Shown in pieces: positions 1-7,142 of a stretch of DNA of 14,414 nt. The notes below the pieces were generated by a model that saw only the letters and a program-made list of their open reading frames with translations, did no database searches and was not told the origin of the DNA. The position numbers and the translations under genes are program-made. How positions within the stretch are numbered: the stretch's first letter is position 1; every line of letters begins with the position of its first letter. Origin of the DNA: JAWLEV01 sp046538105 (GTDB taxonomy: Bacteria > Chloroflexota > Anaerolineae > UBA1429); assembly GCA_046538105.1 (NCBI GenBank), contig JBKHJO010000056.1, forward strand, positions 1 through 14,414. Reading direction: 5' to 3'.

Positions 1-1
1 G

Positions 2-208
2 CGGGCCTGCCTCTCCGCCGATGGCGGCGAGCATTGGGGCTATGACCACGAGATCATCCTGCGCGATGACGCGCCGAGTGGGGACCTGGGGTATCCGGCG
101 TCCGTGCAACTGGACGACGGCACGCTCCTGACCGTGTATTATCAGCAGGAGCGGCCGGGGGAGCAGACCTGCCTGATGATGACGCGCTGGCGGCTTGGTG
201 ATGAATGA
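2..208 (+). CDS. Sialidase-like (BNR/Asp-box) protein, C-terminal fragment
   Basis: This frame is open from the left edge of the window and ends at TGA 206-208, giving the last 68 residues of a longer protein. Near its start it has SADGGEHW, a match to the Asp-box pattern SxDxGxxW of BNR-repeat sialidases. It continues with GYPASVQLDDGTLLTVYYQ, which resembles the last propeller blade of the sialidase/neuraminidase-like family. Such proteins are six-bladed propellers that release or bind terminal sugars, but the catalytic arginines and nucleophile would lie outside the window, so enzymatic activity cannot be judged. Only 32 bases separate it from the next gene, which suggests cotranscription with the sugar-acid enzymes that follow. 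Family assignment is fairly good; substrate is unknown. Confidence 0.7.
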   Translation, partial: RACLSADGGEHWGYDHEIILRDDAPSGDLGYPASVQLDDGTLLTVYYQQERPGEQTCLMMTRWRLGDE

Positions 209-240
209 GATGTCTAGAGACATAGGAGCGAAACCCGATT

Positions 241-1392
241 ATGAAGATCGACGCGATTAAAATCTCGGTGTTCGAGGCGGAACGCATCACGAACCGCTTC
301 CAACTGGTCAAAAAGGGCGTGGGGCTCTCGCGGCGCTGGATACGGCAGCACCATAGTGCAGCGCAGGGAAACCTGCACGTCCTCCACGTGCACACCGATG
401 AGGGGGTGGAGGGCGTCTGTACTGTGGGCGATGCGCGCTACCTCACCATGCGGCCCCGCGATCTGGAGCAGCTTCGCGTCCTGGCCCTGGGCGAGGATCC
501 CTTTGACCGAGAGCATCTGCACGACAAGCTGAGCGCCGCCACGCGGGGCATGTTCACCCGCCCGGGCTGGTTCGGCGCTTTCGACAACTGTCTATGGGAC
601 ATCGCCGGCAAGGTGGCCGGCCTGCCCGTGTACGCCCTGCTGGGGCGGGCACGAAAGCGCTGTCCCGCCTACTATAACATCGGCGGCGGGCGGGGCGAGG
701 GCACCGAGGAGGTCGCCGCCGAGGACGCGATCAAGGCCGTGGGGATGGGCTTCCCGGCGGTCAAGGATCACTTTCGGGATAGGGCGAGTCGGAACATACG
801 CTACCTGCGCGCCGTCCGCGAGGCCGTGGGGCCCGACATCGACGTGCTCCACGACGCCGCCCTGGCGGGCTACAACTATCAGGAGGCCCTGCGGGTGGGG
901 CGCGCGCTGGAAGAGATACGCGCCGGTTGGTTTGAGGAGCCCCTGCCGGATGCCAAACAGGCGGAGCTTCAGGAACTGTGCCAGGCCCTGGACGTGCCCG
1001 TACTGGCCCCCGAGTCCATGATGCACGACATGGACCTGTGCGCCCAGTGGCTCATCTCCGGGGCCACCGACTTTTTGCGCCTCAACGCGCGACACGGCAC
1101 CACCACCGTCCTCAAGTTGGCCCATCTGGCCGAGATGCACGGCGCCAACGTGGAGTTTAACGGCCCAGGGGGCCTCTACGGCCTGGTACACAGCCACCTG
1201 GTATGCGCCATCCGCAACACCAGTTACTATGAATATTTTCCGGGCGGCACCCGGGACGAGCGGGGGAAGGAGATCGGCCTGCTCAATCCCCCCGTGCCCG
1301 AGGAGGGCTACATCACACCGCCGGCCTCCCCCGGCTGGGGCGCCGAGTGGGACTGGGACTATTTCCGCAAGCACCGCGTGGCGGAACTGTGA
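241..1392 (+). CDS. Mandelate racemase / muconate lactonizing enzyme family protein (enolase superfamily)
   Basis: The protein has 383 residues, normal for the MR/MLE branch of the enolase superfamily, whose members abstract an alpha proton from a carboxylate held by Mg2+. The N-terminal capping domain spans about residues 1-130 and the barrel about 140-350. Likely metal ligands are Asp205 (in VLHDA), Glu232 (in FEEP) and Glu258 (in LAPES). Lys175 in AVKDH sits where the first catalytic lysine is found, but the second position is His177 instead of Lys. The usual Asp and His of the opposite dyad align with Asn282 and Asn307. The start has AGGAG at 224-228. The next gene begins 35 bases downstream and is a hydroxyacid dehydrogenase, so a sugar-acid dehydration or racemization route is plausible. 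Exact substrate unknown. Confidence 0.85.
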   Translation: MKIDAIKISVFEAERITNRFQLVKKGVGLSRRWIRQHHSAAQGNLHVLHVHTDEGVEGVCTVGDARYLTMRPRDLEQLRVLALGEDPFDREHLHDKLSAATRGMFTRPGWFGAFDNCLWDIAGKVAGLPVYALLGRARKRCPAYYNIGGGRGEGTEEVAAEDAIKAVGMGFPAVKDHFRDRASRNIRYLRAVREAVGPDIDVLHDAALAGYNYQEALRVGRALEEIRAGWFEEPLPDAKQAELQELCQALDVPVLAPESMMHDMDLCAQWLISGATDFLRLNARHGTTTVLKLAHLAEMHGANVEFNGPGGLYGLVHSHLVCAIRNTSYYEYFPGGTRDERGKEIGLLNPPVPEEGYITPPASPGWGAEWDWDYFRKHRVAEL

Positions 1393-1427
1393 ATGGTGGT
1401 TTGCCTCGCGATAGCCGGGAGGTTTCT

Positions 1428-2387
1428 GTGACCGAACTGGTTGTGCTGATCGGCGAGGACGTGGGGCAAGACAACCTGGAGCGTATGCGAGAGGCCTATC
1501 CTGACGTACAGTTCCTCTTTTGTCCCCATGAGGACGATTTCATCGCCGCGGCGCCCAGGGCCCACATCATTTTCACCAAGCATCTTCCGGCCGAGGCCGT
1601 GAAAAGGGCCTCCCAACTGGTCTGGGTACAGGCCGGGACGGCAGGGGTGAACCACCTTTTGGATGCCGGGCTTGGTGAACGGGATCTGCTTCTCACCAAC
1701 GCCTCGGGCGCTCATGGCGTCCCCATGGCAGAGTTGATCCTGGGGATGATGCTGGCCTTTGCCACCGGGTTGAACGCCCTGATGCGCGCCCAGCGCGAGC
1801 ACGCCCGGGTGCGAGAGGAGATCAGAGCACAAAAGTTCGAACTGGAGGGTCAGACCCTCTGTGTGCTGGGCTTGGGGGATATCGGCGGGACCCTGGCCCG
1901 CAAGGCGGGCAACCTGGGCATGTACGTGCTGGGCGTGCGACGTAGCGCACGGCGGTTCCCCCACGTGGATGAACAGTACGGCCCCCATCAATTGCTGGAT
2001 ATTTTCCCCCGCGCCGATCATGTGGCCCTCTGCCTGCCCCTGACGTCCGAGACGGAGGGCATTGTGGGCGAGCGTGAATTGCGGACCATGAAATCCAGCG
2101 CCTATATCTACAATGTGGGCCGAGGCCCCTCCATCGATAGGGAGGCCCTCCTGCGGGCCCTGTCCGAGACGTGGATCGCCGGGGCCGGGTTGGACGTCAC
2201 GGACCCGTCGCCCCTCCCGGACGACTCGCCCCTGTGGGATGCGCCCAACGTGATCCTGAGCCAGCACACCAGCGGCAGCAGTCCCTACAACGCCGATCGC
2301 ATCACCTCCATCTTTATGGAAAATCTGGGGCGCTACCTGCGCGACGAGCCGCTGATGAATGTGGTGGATGTGGAGTTGGGATATTGA
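1428..2387 (+). CDS. D-2-hydroxyacid dehydrogenase family protein (GhrA-like)
   Basis: I chose the GTG at 1428 because GGGAGG lies at 1417-1422, five bases upstream; an ATG at 1347 would overlap the previous gene and add residues not typical of the family. The product has 319 residues. Family members interconvert 2-oxoacids and D-2-hydroxyacids with NAD(P)H. The Rossmann motif GLGDIG is at 148-153. It is followed by Arg171-Arg172, where NAD enzymes usually have an acidic residue, so NADP(H) is likely. Of the catalytic triad, Arg232 (VGRGPS) and His280 (SQHTSG) are present. The glutamate normally in the EPLP segment is Ser261 (DPSPLP). The gene probably acts with the upstream enolase-family enzyme on sugar acids. 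Family call is strong; activity is uncertain because of Ser261. Confidence 0.88.
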   Translation: MTELVVLIGEDVGQDNLERMREAYPDVQFLFCPHEDDFIAAAPRAHIIFTKHLPAEAVKRASQLVWVQAGTAGVNHLLDAGLGERDLLLTNASGAHGVPMAELILGMMLAFATGLNALMRAQREHARVREEIRAQKFELEGQTLCVLGLGDIGGTLARKAGNLGMYVLGVRRSARRFPHVDEQYGPHQLLDIFPRADHVALCLPLTSETEGIVGERELRTMKSSAYIYNVGRGPSIDREALLRALSETWIAGAGLDVTDPSPLPDDSPLWDAPNVILSQHTSGSSPYNADRITSIFMENLGRYLRDEPLMNVVDVELGY

Positions 2388-2419
2388 GGGGGTTTGCCGC
2401 TGCTCTTGCAGAAACCCCC
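2388..2419 (+). terminator. Hairpin directly after the hydroxyacid dehydrogenase gene
   Basis: GGGGGTTT at 2388-2395 pairs with AAACCCCC at 2412-2419. Inside it CTGC (2400-2403) pairs with GCAG (2408-2411) around a TCTT loop, leaving a four-base bulge. It starts on the base after the stop codon, as expected for the end of the sugar-acid operon. No T-run follows, so it is not a classic intrinsic terminator and may instead stabilise the 3' end or act with Rho. The rest of the gap to 2639 shows nothing I can support. Confidence 0.5.
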
Positions 2420-2639
2420 CACTGAACGTCGGAGCGCATGCCCCAAACAGCCACGAGATGCTGGCCGTGTGCCTACAGGTCTTCACTCATACGAGGTAGC
2501 CGCCCGCGGCAAGGCTGGCAACTACCATCTCTCTTTCCGGAATCATGGCCACGAGCGCCAGAACCAGCGATTCGTTCTGTACTCCAAGCGGCTCGACTGG
2601 GCGACAGAGTCCTTCTTCTGCCCCTCTTTGTCGCGTCGC

Positions 2640-4010
2640 TTACGTTTCCAGTTTGCATTCGTCCTTGGCCTTCATCCACGTCTGCGCTGCCACCTGCACC
2701 GCGTCCCACGGCGTGCTGAGGGGCGGTGTGTAACTGAGGTCCACGTCGTTCAGGTTCGCTACTTCCATACGGTTGAACAGTGCCGCGGCGAATACGTCCA
2801 CCCGCTTCGAGACCTCTGCCGTCCGATGGCCCACGATCTGCGCGCCCAGCAGCCGCCCCGTCAGACGATCGCCGGTGACCCGGAGGCAGAGTCTGCGCGC
2901 ATCCGGGTAGTAGACCTTGTGATCCCAGGTATCTACCTGTGTGGTCACCGGGTCAAAGCCGGCCTTGAGCGCCTCCTCGTCATGCAGGCCCGTGCGGGCG
3001 GCGACCAAATCGAACACCTTCACCACCTGTGTGCCCAGCGTCCCGGCAAATACGGCTTCCCCTCCAACCGCGTTCTCCCCGGCGACGCGCCCCTGCTTGT
3101 GGGCTGTGGTCCCCAGAGGCAGGTAAACGTTCCGTTCCAGTAGCCGGTGATACGTCTCGGCACAGTCGCCGGCAGCGTAAACATGCGGCACGTTCGTTGC
3201 CATCCCTCGGCCGACGCTGATCGCGCCCCATCCTCCCGTTTCAACCGCGGCGCTTACAGCAAGGCCGGTATTGGGCCGCACGCCCGTCGCTACCAGCACC
3301 AACTCGGCCTTGGCCTGAAACCCCTGGGAGCCGGTGATAAACAGTTGATGCCTCTGCCTGTCAATTGCCTTTACCGCCGCGCCCGTCACGACCCTCGCAC
3401 CATGACTATCCAGCGCCTCTCTGACCAGAGCCCCCAAGGGCGGGTCGACTGTGTTCAGCACAGACGGAAGATACTCCACCAGCGTGACGCGGATGCCGCG
3501 GTGAATCAGTGCCTCGGCCATCTCCAAACCGATGTAGCCACCGCCCACCACCACCGCCGAGGCCGGTGACTGCTCCGCCAAATAGTCGCGGAGCGCCAAT
3601 CCGTCACCCATCGTGCGCATAAAGAAAACGCCATCCTGTTCCAGACCTTCTATGGAGGGGACGGCCGGGACCGCGCCGGTCCCGATCACGAGGCTATCAT
3701 ACGACATGTGGCGGGACTGCCCAGCCTCGTTCACAACGGTGACCGTCCTGGCGGTCGGCTCGATGGCTTGGGCAGTGTGCCCCAGCAGCAGGTCGATGCC
3801 CTTGGCCTCGATATCCTCCGCCTTCCGGTGGGCCAGGTCATGCCAGTCTGCCACCTCCCCGCCCAGCCAGAACGGGAGGCCGCAGATGGAATAGTTGGGG
3901 TATCGGTCGGCCAAGACCACGGTTACGTCCCAGGCCGCGTTCACATCACGTGCGCGCAGCGCCGCGCTGATGCCCGCGTCACTGCCCCCAACTATCAACA
4001 AGTGAGCCAT
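2640..4010 (-). CDS. FAD-dependent pyridine nucleotide-disulfide oxidoreductase, CoA-disulfide reductase / NADH oxidase type
   Basis: ATG at 4010 is preferred: GAGGAG at 4017-4022 lies six bases upstream, whereas the ATG at 4016 touches that site. The product has 456 residues, normal for the family. FAD-binding GGSDAG is at 8-13, the NAD(P)H-binding GGGYIG at 156-161 with Glu179 after it (favouring NADH), and the second FAD motif AGDCAE at 280-285. The redox centre is a lone cysteine, Cys43 in SICGLP, at the same residue number as in staphylococcal CoA-disulfide reductase. The C-terminal dimer domain carries SYTPPLSTPWD (426-436). Members reduce CoA disulfide, CoA persulfide, polysulfide or O2; sequence alone does not decide. 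It stands alone, but its sulfur chemistry may connect with the sulfur operon at 8116-11320. Nothing like a rhodanese domain is fused to it. Confidence 0.87.
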   Translation of the reverse strand: MAHLLIVGGSDAGISAALRARDVNAAWDVTVVLADRYPNYSICGLPFWLGGEVADWHDLAHRKAEDIEAKGIDLLLGHTAQAIEPTARTVTVVNEAGQSRHMSYDSLVIGTGAVPAVPSIEGLEQDGVFFMRTMGDGLALRDYLAEQSPASAVVVGGGYIGLEMAEALIHRGIRVTLVEYLPSVLNTVDPPLGALVREALDSHGARVVTGAAVKAIDRQRHQLFITGSQGFQAKAELVLVATGVRPNTGLAVSAAVETGGWGAISVGRGMATNVPHVYAAGDCAETYHRLLERNVYLPLGTTAHKQGRVAGENAVGGEAVFAGTLGTQVVKVFDLVAARTGLHDEEALKAGFDPVTTQVDTWDHKVYYPDARRLCLRVTGDRLTGRLLGAQIVGHRTAEVSKRVDVFAAALFNRMEVANLNDVDLSYTPPLSTPWDAVQVAAQTWMKAKDECKLET

Positions 4011-4040
4011 CGTCATCTCCTCTAGTGATATCTGTTCATC

Positions 4041-4090
4041 GCAGAAACACAAAGAACGCCGAGATTTCTCTGCCCTTTTTGTGCCTCGGC
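4041..4090. repeat. Imperfect palindromic intergenic repeat (REP/hairpin type)
   Basis: Two 23-base arms, 4041-4063 and 4068-4090, flank a four-base ATTT centre and match as an inverted repeat at 16 of 23 positions; the CACAAA/TTTGTG block is among the conserved parts. The composition (CACAAAGAACGCCGAG-like arms around an A/T centre) resembles the long hairpin repeats scattered between genes in Chloroflexota and some other environmental bacteria. That comparison is from memory and not checked. It would lie in the leader of the flavoprotein gene or just before it, 30 bases upstream of the start codon, so it could also influence expression as an RNA hairpin. Confidence 0.5.
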
Positions 4091-4102
4091 CGCTGCTGGG
4101 CC

Positions 4103-4309
4103 TCATTGACACATCTCGGCCTCGCCATCCGGGAACTTGTACTGACATTGATCAAGGCGACGAGACGAGGGACACTGACTCTTTGCCAGTTCTACGTATC
4201 CTCTGGCTCTCTCGATAAACGGCTCGTGGATGGAAAAGGCGCTACGATGGGGCAATCTCTGGTCGATGTCCCTCCCCGTTATCGCGTCGCCACACACAAA
4301 GAGGATCAT
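4103..4309 (-). pseudogene. Truncated CapA-family (PGA_cap metallophosphatase) gene remnant
   Basis: A 68-codon frame begins ATG at 4309 and stops at 4103. Its first residues, LFVCGDAITGRDIDQ then LPH, HEPF and ARGYVELA, match what I know of the N terminus of CapA-family proteins (GDVMTGRGIDQ, LPHP, EPYV, ARxYVxLA). Weaker similarity continues to about residue 56. Full CapA proteins are several hundred residues long; the rest of the domain is absent in every frame I examined. Several conserved positions are already changed (Val-Met to Ala-Ile, Gly to Asp), and there is no clear ribosome-binding site. It is most likely a decayed 5' end, cut off 12 bases from the palindromic repeat. The remainder of the gap 4011-4376 holds nothing else I can support. 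Confidence 0.6.
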
Positions 4310-4376
4310 GAGATGATATTATGCGGGCTCGATTGGCAGTTGGTCGTATGTCAGGGTGCGGCGTCTGGATCGTTTG

Positions 4377-5903
4377 CTACTCCCCCGGCATGTGCCGCCG
4401 GTATTGCAGGGCCTCGGCCAGATGCTCGGAACGGATCACCTCGCTGCCCGCCAGGTCGGCGATGGTGCGCGACAGCTTGAGCACGCGGTGGTAGCCCCGC
4501 GCGCTCAGTCCCAGTTGACGCATGGCCGCCTTGATCAGCGTGCGGCCGGCCTCATCCAGTTCGCAGTGCTTGCGCACCTCGGCCGGGCCCATGTCGGCGT
4601 TGCAGTATAGACCCGTGCCCTGGAAGCGCGCCCGCTGGCGCTCCCGCGCCGCCTCCACCCGCTTGCGCACGCTGGCCGAGGGTTCTCCCAATTGCCGGTC
4701 GGTCAGTTTTTCATATTCCACGTGGGGCACCTCCACGTGGATGTCGATACGGTCCATCATGGGCCCCGAGATGCGCTTCTGATAGCGCTCGATCATGCCC
4801 CGAGAACAGGTGCACTCGTGGGTGGGGTCGCCGTGGTAGCCGCAGGGACAGGGATTCATGGCCCCCATGAGCATGAAATTGGCCGGAAAACTCAATGATC
4901 CCGTGGCCCGGGATATGGTCACGATCTTGTCCTCCAGAGGCTGGCGCAGCACCTCCAGCGTGCGCATGCCGAACTCGGGCAGTTCGTCGAGAAAGAGCAC
5001 CCCGCGATGCGCCAACGAGATCTCGCCCGGGCGGGGCCAGTGGCCGCCGCCTACCAGGCCTGCCTGGGAGATGGTATGATGAGGCGCCCGAAAGGGACGC
5101 TGGCGCATCAGAGGCTTGTCGGAGGACAGAGAGCCCACGATGGAATATATCTTGGTCGTCTCCAGGGCTTCCTCGACGGTCATCTGCGGCAGGATGCCGG
5201 GAACGGAGCGGGCCAGCAGGGTCTTGCCCGAGCCCGGTGGACCACACATCAACACACAGTGGCCGCCCGCAGCGGCCACCTCCATGGCCCGCTTGGCGTG
5301 CTCCTGGCCCCGTATCTCGGCGAAATCGACGGCATATTCGGGCTCGCTGGCTGCGAAAAGGTCCTCGTCTTCCACGTATGGCTCGATGAGTTTCAGGTTG
5401 TTCAGGTGCATGGCGAGTTGCCCCAGGCTACGCACGGGGATCACCGTCAGATCCGGGATCAGAGCCGCCTCGGGGGCGTCCATGGCGGGCACGTACAGGG
5501 TTTCTACCCCCTCCTCACGGGCCACAGAGGCCATGGAGATGATGCCGTTGATGTGACGCACGCTGCCGTCCAGGGAGAGTTCGCCGATAAAGAGGCTGTC
5601 CCCAAAGTCGATGGGCAACTGGTTCCCGCCAGCCAGTATCCCCACGGCGATGGGCAGATCGTAGGAGGGCCCCTCCTTGTGCAGGTCTGCCGGGGCCAGG
5701 TTGATGGTCACCCGTTTTTGGGGAAAGGTGAGGTTGGAATTATAGATGGCCGAGCGCACCCGCTGGCGCGACTCCTGGATGGCCGTGTCGGGAAGGCCCA
5801 CGATGTCGATCCTGCCAACCTGCCCGGGATGAACGTCTACTTCCACGTCCACCAGGGTACCCTCCAGTCCAACGAGAGCGCAACTCGCTATCTTGGCCAA
5901 CAT
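4377..5903 (-). CDS. comM: YifB/ComM family Mg-chelatase-like AAA+ ATPase
   Basis: The product has 508 residues, the normal length. The N-terminal Lon-like/ChlI-type domain is about residues 1-175 (IVGLPDTAIQESRQRV, then NLAPAD and SYDLPIAVG). The AAA+ domain has Walker A GPPGSGKT at 221-228 and Walker B VLFLDE at 302-307. A four-cysteine knuckle, Cys352, Cys354, Cys364 and Cys366 (PCPCG and ECTC), follows, and the C-terminal Mg-chelatase domain has the LGLSARGYHRVLKLSRTIADL-like helix near 460-480. In transformable bacteria ComM is a hexameric helicase for branch migration of incoming DNA; in others the role of YifB is unsettled. The start has a GGGGAG site just upstream. No other competence genes are in the window. 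Family call is certain; the process it serves here is inference. Confidence 0.95.
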   Translation of the reverse strand: MLAKIASCALVGLEGTLVDVEVDVHPGQVGRIDIVGLPDTAIQESRQRVRSAIYNSNLTFPQKRVTINLAPADLHKEGPSYDLPIAVGILAGGNQLPIDFGDSLFIGELSLDGSVRHINGIISMASVAREEGVETLYVPAMDAPEAALIPDLTVIPVRSLGQLAMHLNNLKLIEPYVEDEDLFAASEPEYAVDFAEIRGQEHAKRAMEVAAAGGHCVLMCGPPGSGKTLLARSVPGILPQMTVEEALETTKIYSIVGSLSSDKPLMRQRPFRAPHHTISQAGLVGGGHWPRPGEISLAHRGVLFLDELPEFGMRTLEVLRQPLEDKIVTISRATGSLSFPANFMLMGAMNPCPCGYHGDPTHECTCSRGMIERYQKRISGPMMDRIDIHVEVPHVEYEKLTDRQLGEPSASVRKRVEAARERQRARFQGTGLYCNADMGPAEVRKHCELDEAGRTLIKAAMRQLGLSARGYHRVLKLSRTIADLAGSEVIRSEHLAEALQYRRHMPGE

Positions 5904-5941
5904 GGATCTCCCCTCCCCTCATGCGCCGACAATTCGCCCCC

Positions 5942-5971
5942 AGTGTAGCACAGTTTCCGATACGGACGCAA
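5942..5971 (-). promoter_or_regulatory. Predicted sigma-70-type promoter of comM
   Basis: Read on the minus strand, TTGCGT (5971-5966) is followed after 18 bases by TACACT (5947-5942), with TG bases nearby upstream of the -10. It lies about 40 bases before the comM start codon, in the 175-base divergent gap with the UroD-like gene. Confidence 0.5.
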
Positions 5972-6005
5972 GCCAATGTGCGCCCGCCCGTTCGCCCGAC
6001 GGCGC

Positions 6006-6033
6006 TTGCTTCTTTGGCCAGGACGGGTATCAT
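6006..6033 (+). promoter_or_regulatory. Predicted sigma-70-type promoter of the UroD-like gene
   Basis: TTGCTT at 6006-6011 and TATCAT at 6028-6033 are spaced by 16 bases, in the divergent gap and about 45 bases before the start codon at 6079. It would serve the UroD-like gene and perhaps the ZIP transporter after it. Confidence 0.4.
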
Positions 6034-6078
6034 TCCGTATGTAGGGGAGAACATGGCGCTTATGGAGGAAGGAGGGCG

Positions 6079-7068
6079 ATGAAATCGCGCGAGATCGTCG
6101 AGCGCACGCTGGCATACGAGGGGCCCGCCCGGCTGGCGGCATCTTTTCCCCCGCCCTATTGGCACGACCTGTGCCACGTGCACTATGAGTTACAGGGTTT
6201 CAGCCGCGACTGGCACCAGGTGAGCAAAGGGCGCCAGGAATATGTGGACGAGTGGGGCAACACCTGGGCCCGGGTGGATGCCACCAGCAAGGGCGAGGTG
6301 GCTCGGGGCGTGCTGGAGGACTGGGACGATCTGGACGCCCTCACCCTGCCCGATCTGGCCAACCCCGCCAACTTTCCCCAGGTGCGGGCCATCTGCGAGG
6401 ATCCCTCCAACGAACGCTTTCGCGTGGGCGGGCTGCCGGGATTCCCCTTCAATATCGCGCGCAAGATGCGCCGTCTGGAGAATTTCCTCATGGACATCCT
6501 GCTCCATCCCCGGCGGGTGCGTGTGCTGTTGCGGCGCATTGAGGAGGTGTTGGCGGCGACCATGGTGCAATATGCAAGGGCCGGTGTCGACGCCGTCATG
6601 TTCCCCGAGGACTGGGGCACCCAGGAGGGACTGATGATCCGTCCCGACACGTGGCGCCATATGTTCAAGCCCGGCTTTGAGCGTCTCTGTGCCGTGGCAC
6701 ACGCCCATGGGCTCAGGGTCCTTATGCACTCCTGCGGCAGGATCACGGCCATCATCCCCGACCTCATCGGGGCCGGCGTGGATCTCCTGCAGTTCGACCA
6801 ACCCCAGCTCCACGGTATCGACAACCTGGCGCGGTTCCACGGTCAGATCACTTTCTGGTGCCCGGTGGATATCCAAAAGGCGCTCCAGACCCGGGACGAG
6901 GAGGTCATCGTGGCCCAGGCCCGAGAGTTACTGGAGAAACTCGGGGGGCCCGAGGGAGGCTTTATCGCCGGCTACTACAACGATAACGCCTCCATCGGTC
7001 TGGAGCCCCGCTGGCAGGATATCGCCTGCCGCGCCTTTATCCGCTATGGGGTATATGACGAGGGATAA
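6079..7068 (+). CDS. Uroporphyrinogen decarboxylase (UroD/MtaA-like) family protein
   Basis: ATG 6079 is chosen because GGAGG at 6071-6075 stands just upstream; an upstream in-frame start at 5893 would run across the divergent promoter region. The product is 329 residues. The barrel shows the family's GVDAVMFPEDWG (169-180), HSCG with His217 and Cys219, and Cys261 in FWCPVD. The His/Cys pattern is the zinc site of the methyltransferase-like branch (MtaA, CmuA and related uncharacterised proteins), not of true heme-pathway HemE, whose substrate-binding arginine motif near the N terminus I do not find. No heme genes are nearby. Probable role: methyl or one-carbon transfer or cleavage on an unknown substrate. 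The next gene, a ZIP transporter, begins 74 bases downstream and may be cotranscribed. Confidence 0.85.
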   Translation: MKSREIVERTLAYEGPARLAASFPPPYWHDLCHVHYELQGFSRDWHQVSKGRQEYVDEWGNTWARVDATSKGEVARGVLEDWDDLDALTLPDLANPANFPQVRAICEDPSNERFRVGGLPGFPFNIARKMRRLENFLMDILLHPRRVRVLLRRIEEVLAATMVQYARAGVDAVMFPEDWGTQEGLMIRPDTWRHMFKPGFERLCAVAHAHGLRVLMHSCGRITAIIPDLIGAGVDLLQFDQPQLHGIDNLARFHGQITFWCPVDIQKALQTRDEEVIVAQARELLEKLGGPEGGFIAGYYNDNASIGLEPRWQDIACRAFIRYGVYDEG

Positions 7069-7142
7069 TAACATCCTTTGTCATGCTCAATAGGTGCAAC
7101 AGATTCCTACTTTTGTCGTTGATCGGAGGATACAACGGGAGT

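Noticed and set aside
592..2486. Long minus-strand frames (592-1374 and 1359-2486) opposite the enolase-family and dehydrogenase genes
   Set aside because: Both are antisense to genes with full family motifs and good ribosome sites, and their translations show no domain I recognise.
2394..3143. Plus-strand open frame of 249 codons opposite the 3' half of the flavoprotein gene
   Set aside because: Most of it mirrors the well-supported minus-strand gene, it has no ribosome site or recognisable motif, and its composition (Arg/Pro/His-rich) is that of an antisense shadow.
4106..4111. TTGACA-like -35 box on the plus strand
   Set aside because: No acceptable -10 follows at 16-18 bases, and no plus-strand gene lies downstream.
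4025..4480. Plus-strand frame of 151 codons through the gap before comM
   Set aside because: It crosses the palindrome and the capA remnant on the wrong strand and runs into the end of comM; no similarity or ribosome site is seen.
4377..5903. Magnesium chelatase subunit for chlorophyll synthesis
   Set aside because: The N-terminal YifB/ComM domain and the four-cysteine element after Walker B mark it as ComM; no pigment genes are nearby.
5007..5948. Plus-strand open frame of 313 codons opposite comM
   Set aside because: It lies antisense to a clear ComM protein with intact Walker and cysteine motifs; its length reflects GC-rich codon use, not a gene.
6079..7068. Heme-pathway uroporphyrinogen decarboxylase (hemE)
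   Set aside because: The N-terminal substrate-binding arginine motif is missing, the HxCG and later cysteine pattern is that of the methyltransferase-like branch, and no heme genes are adjacent.
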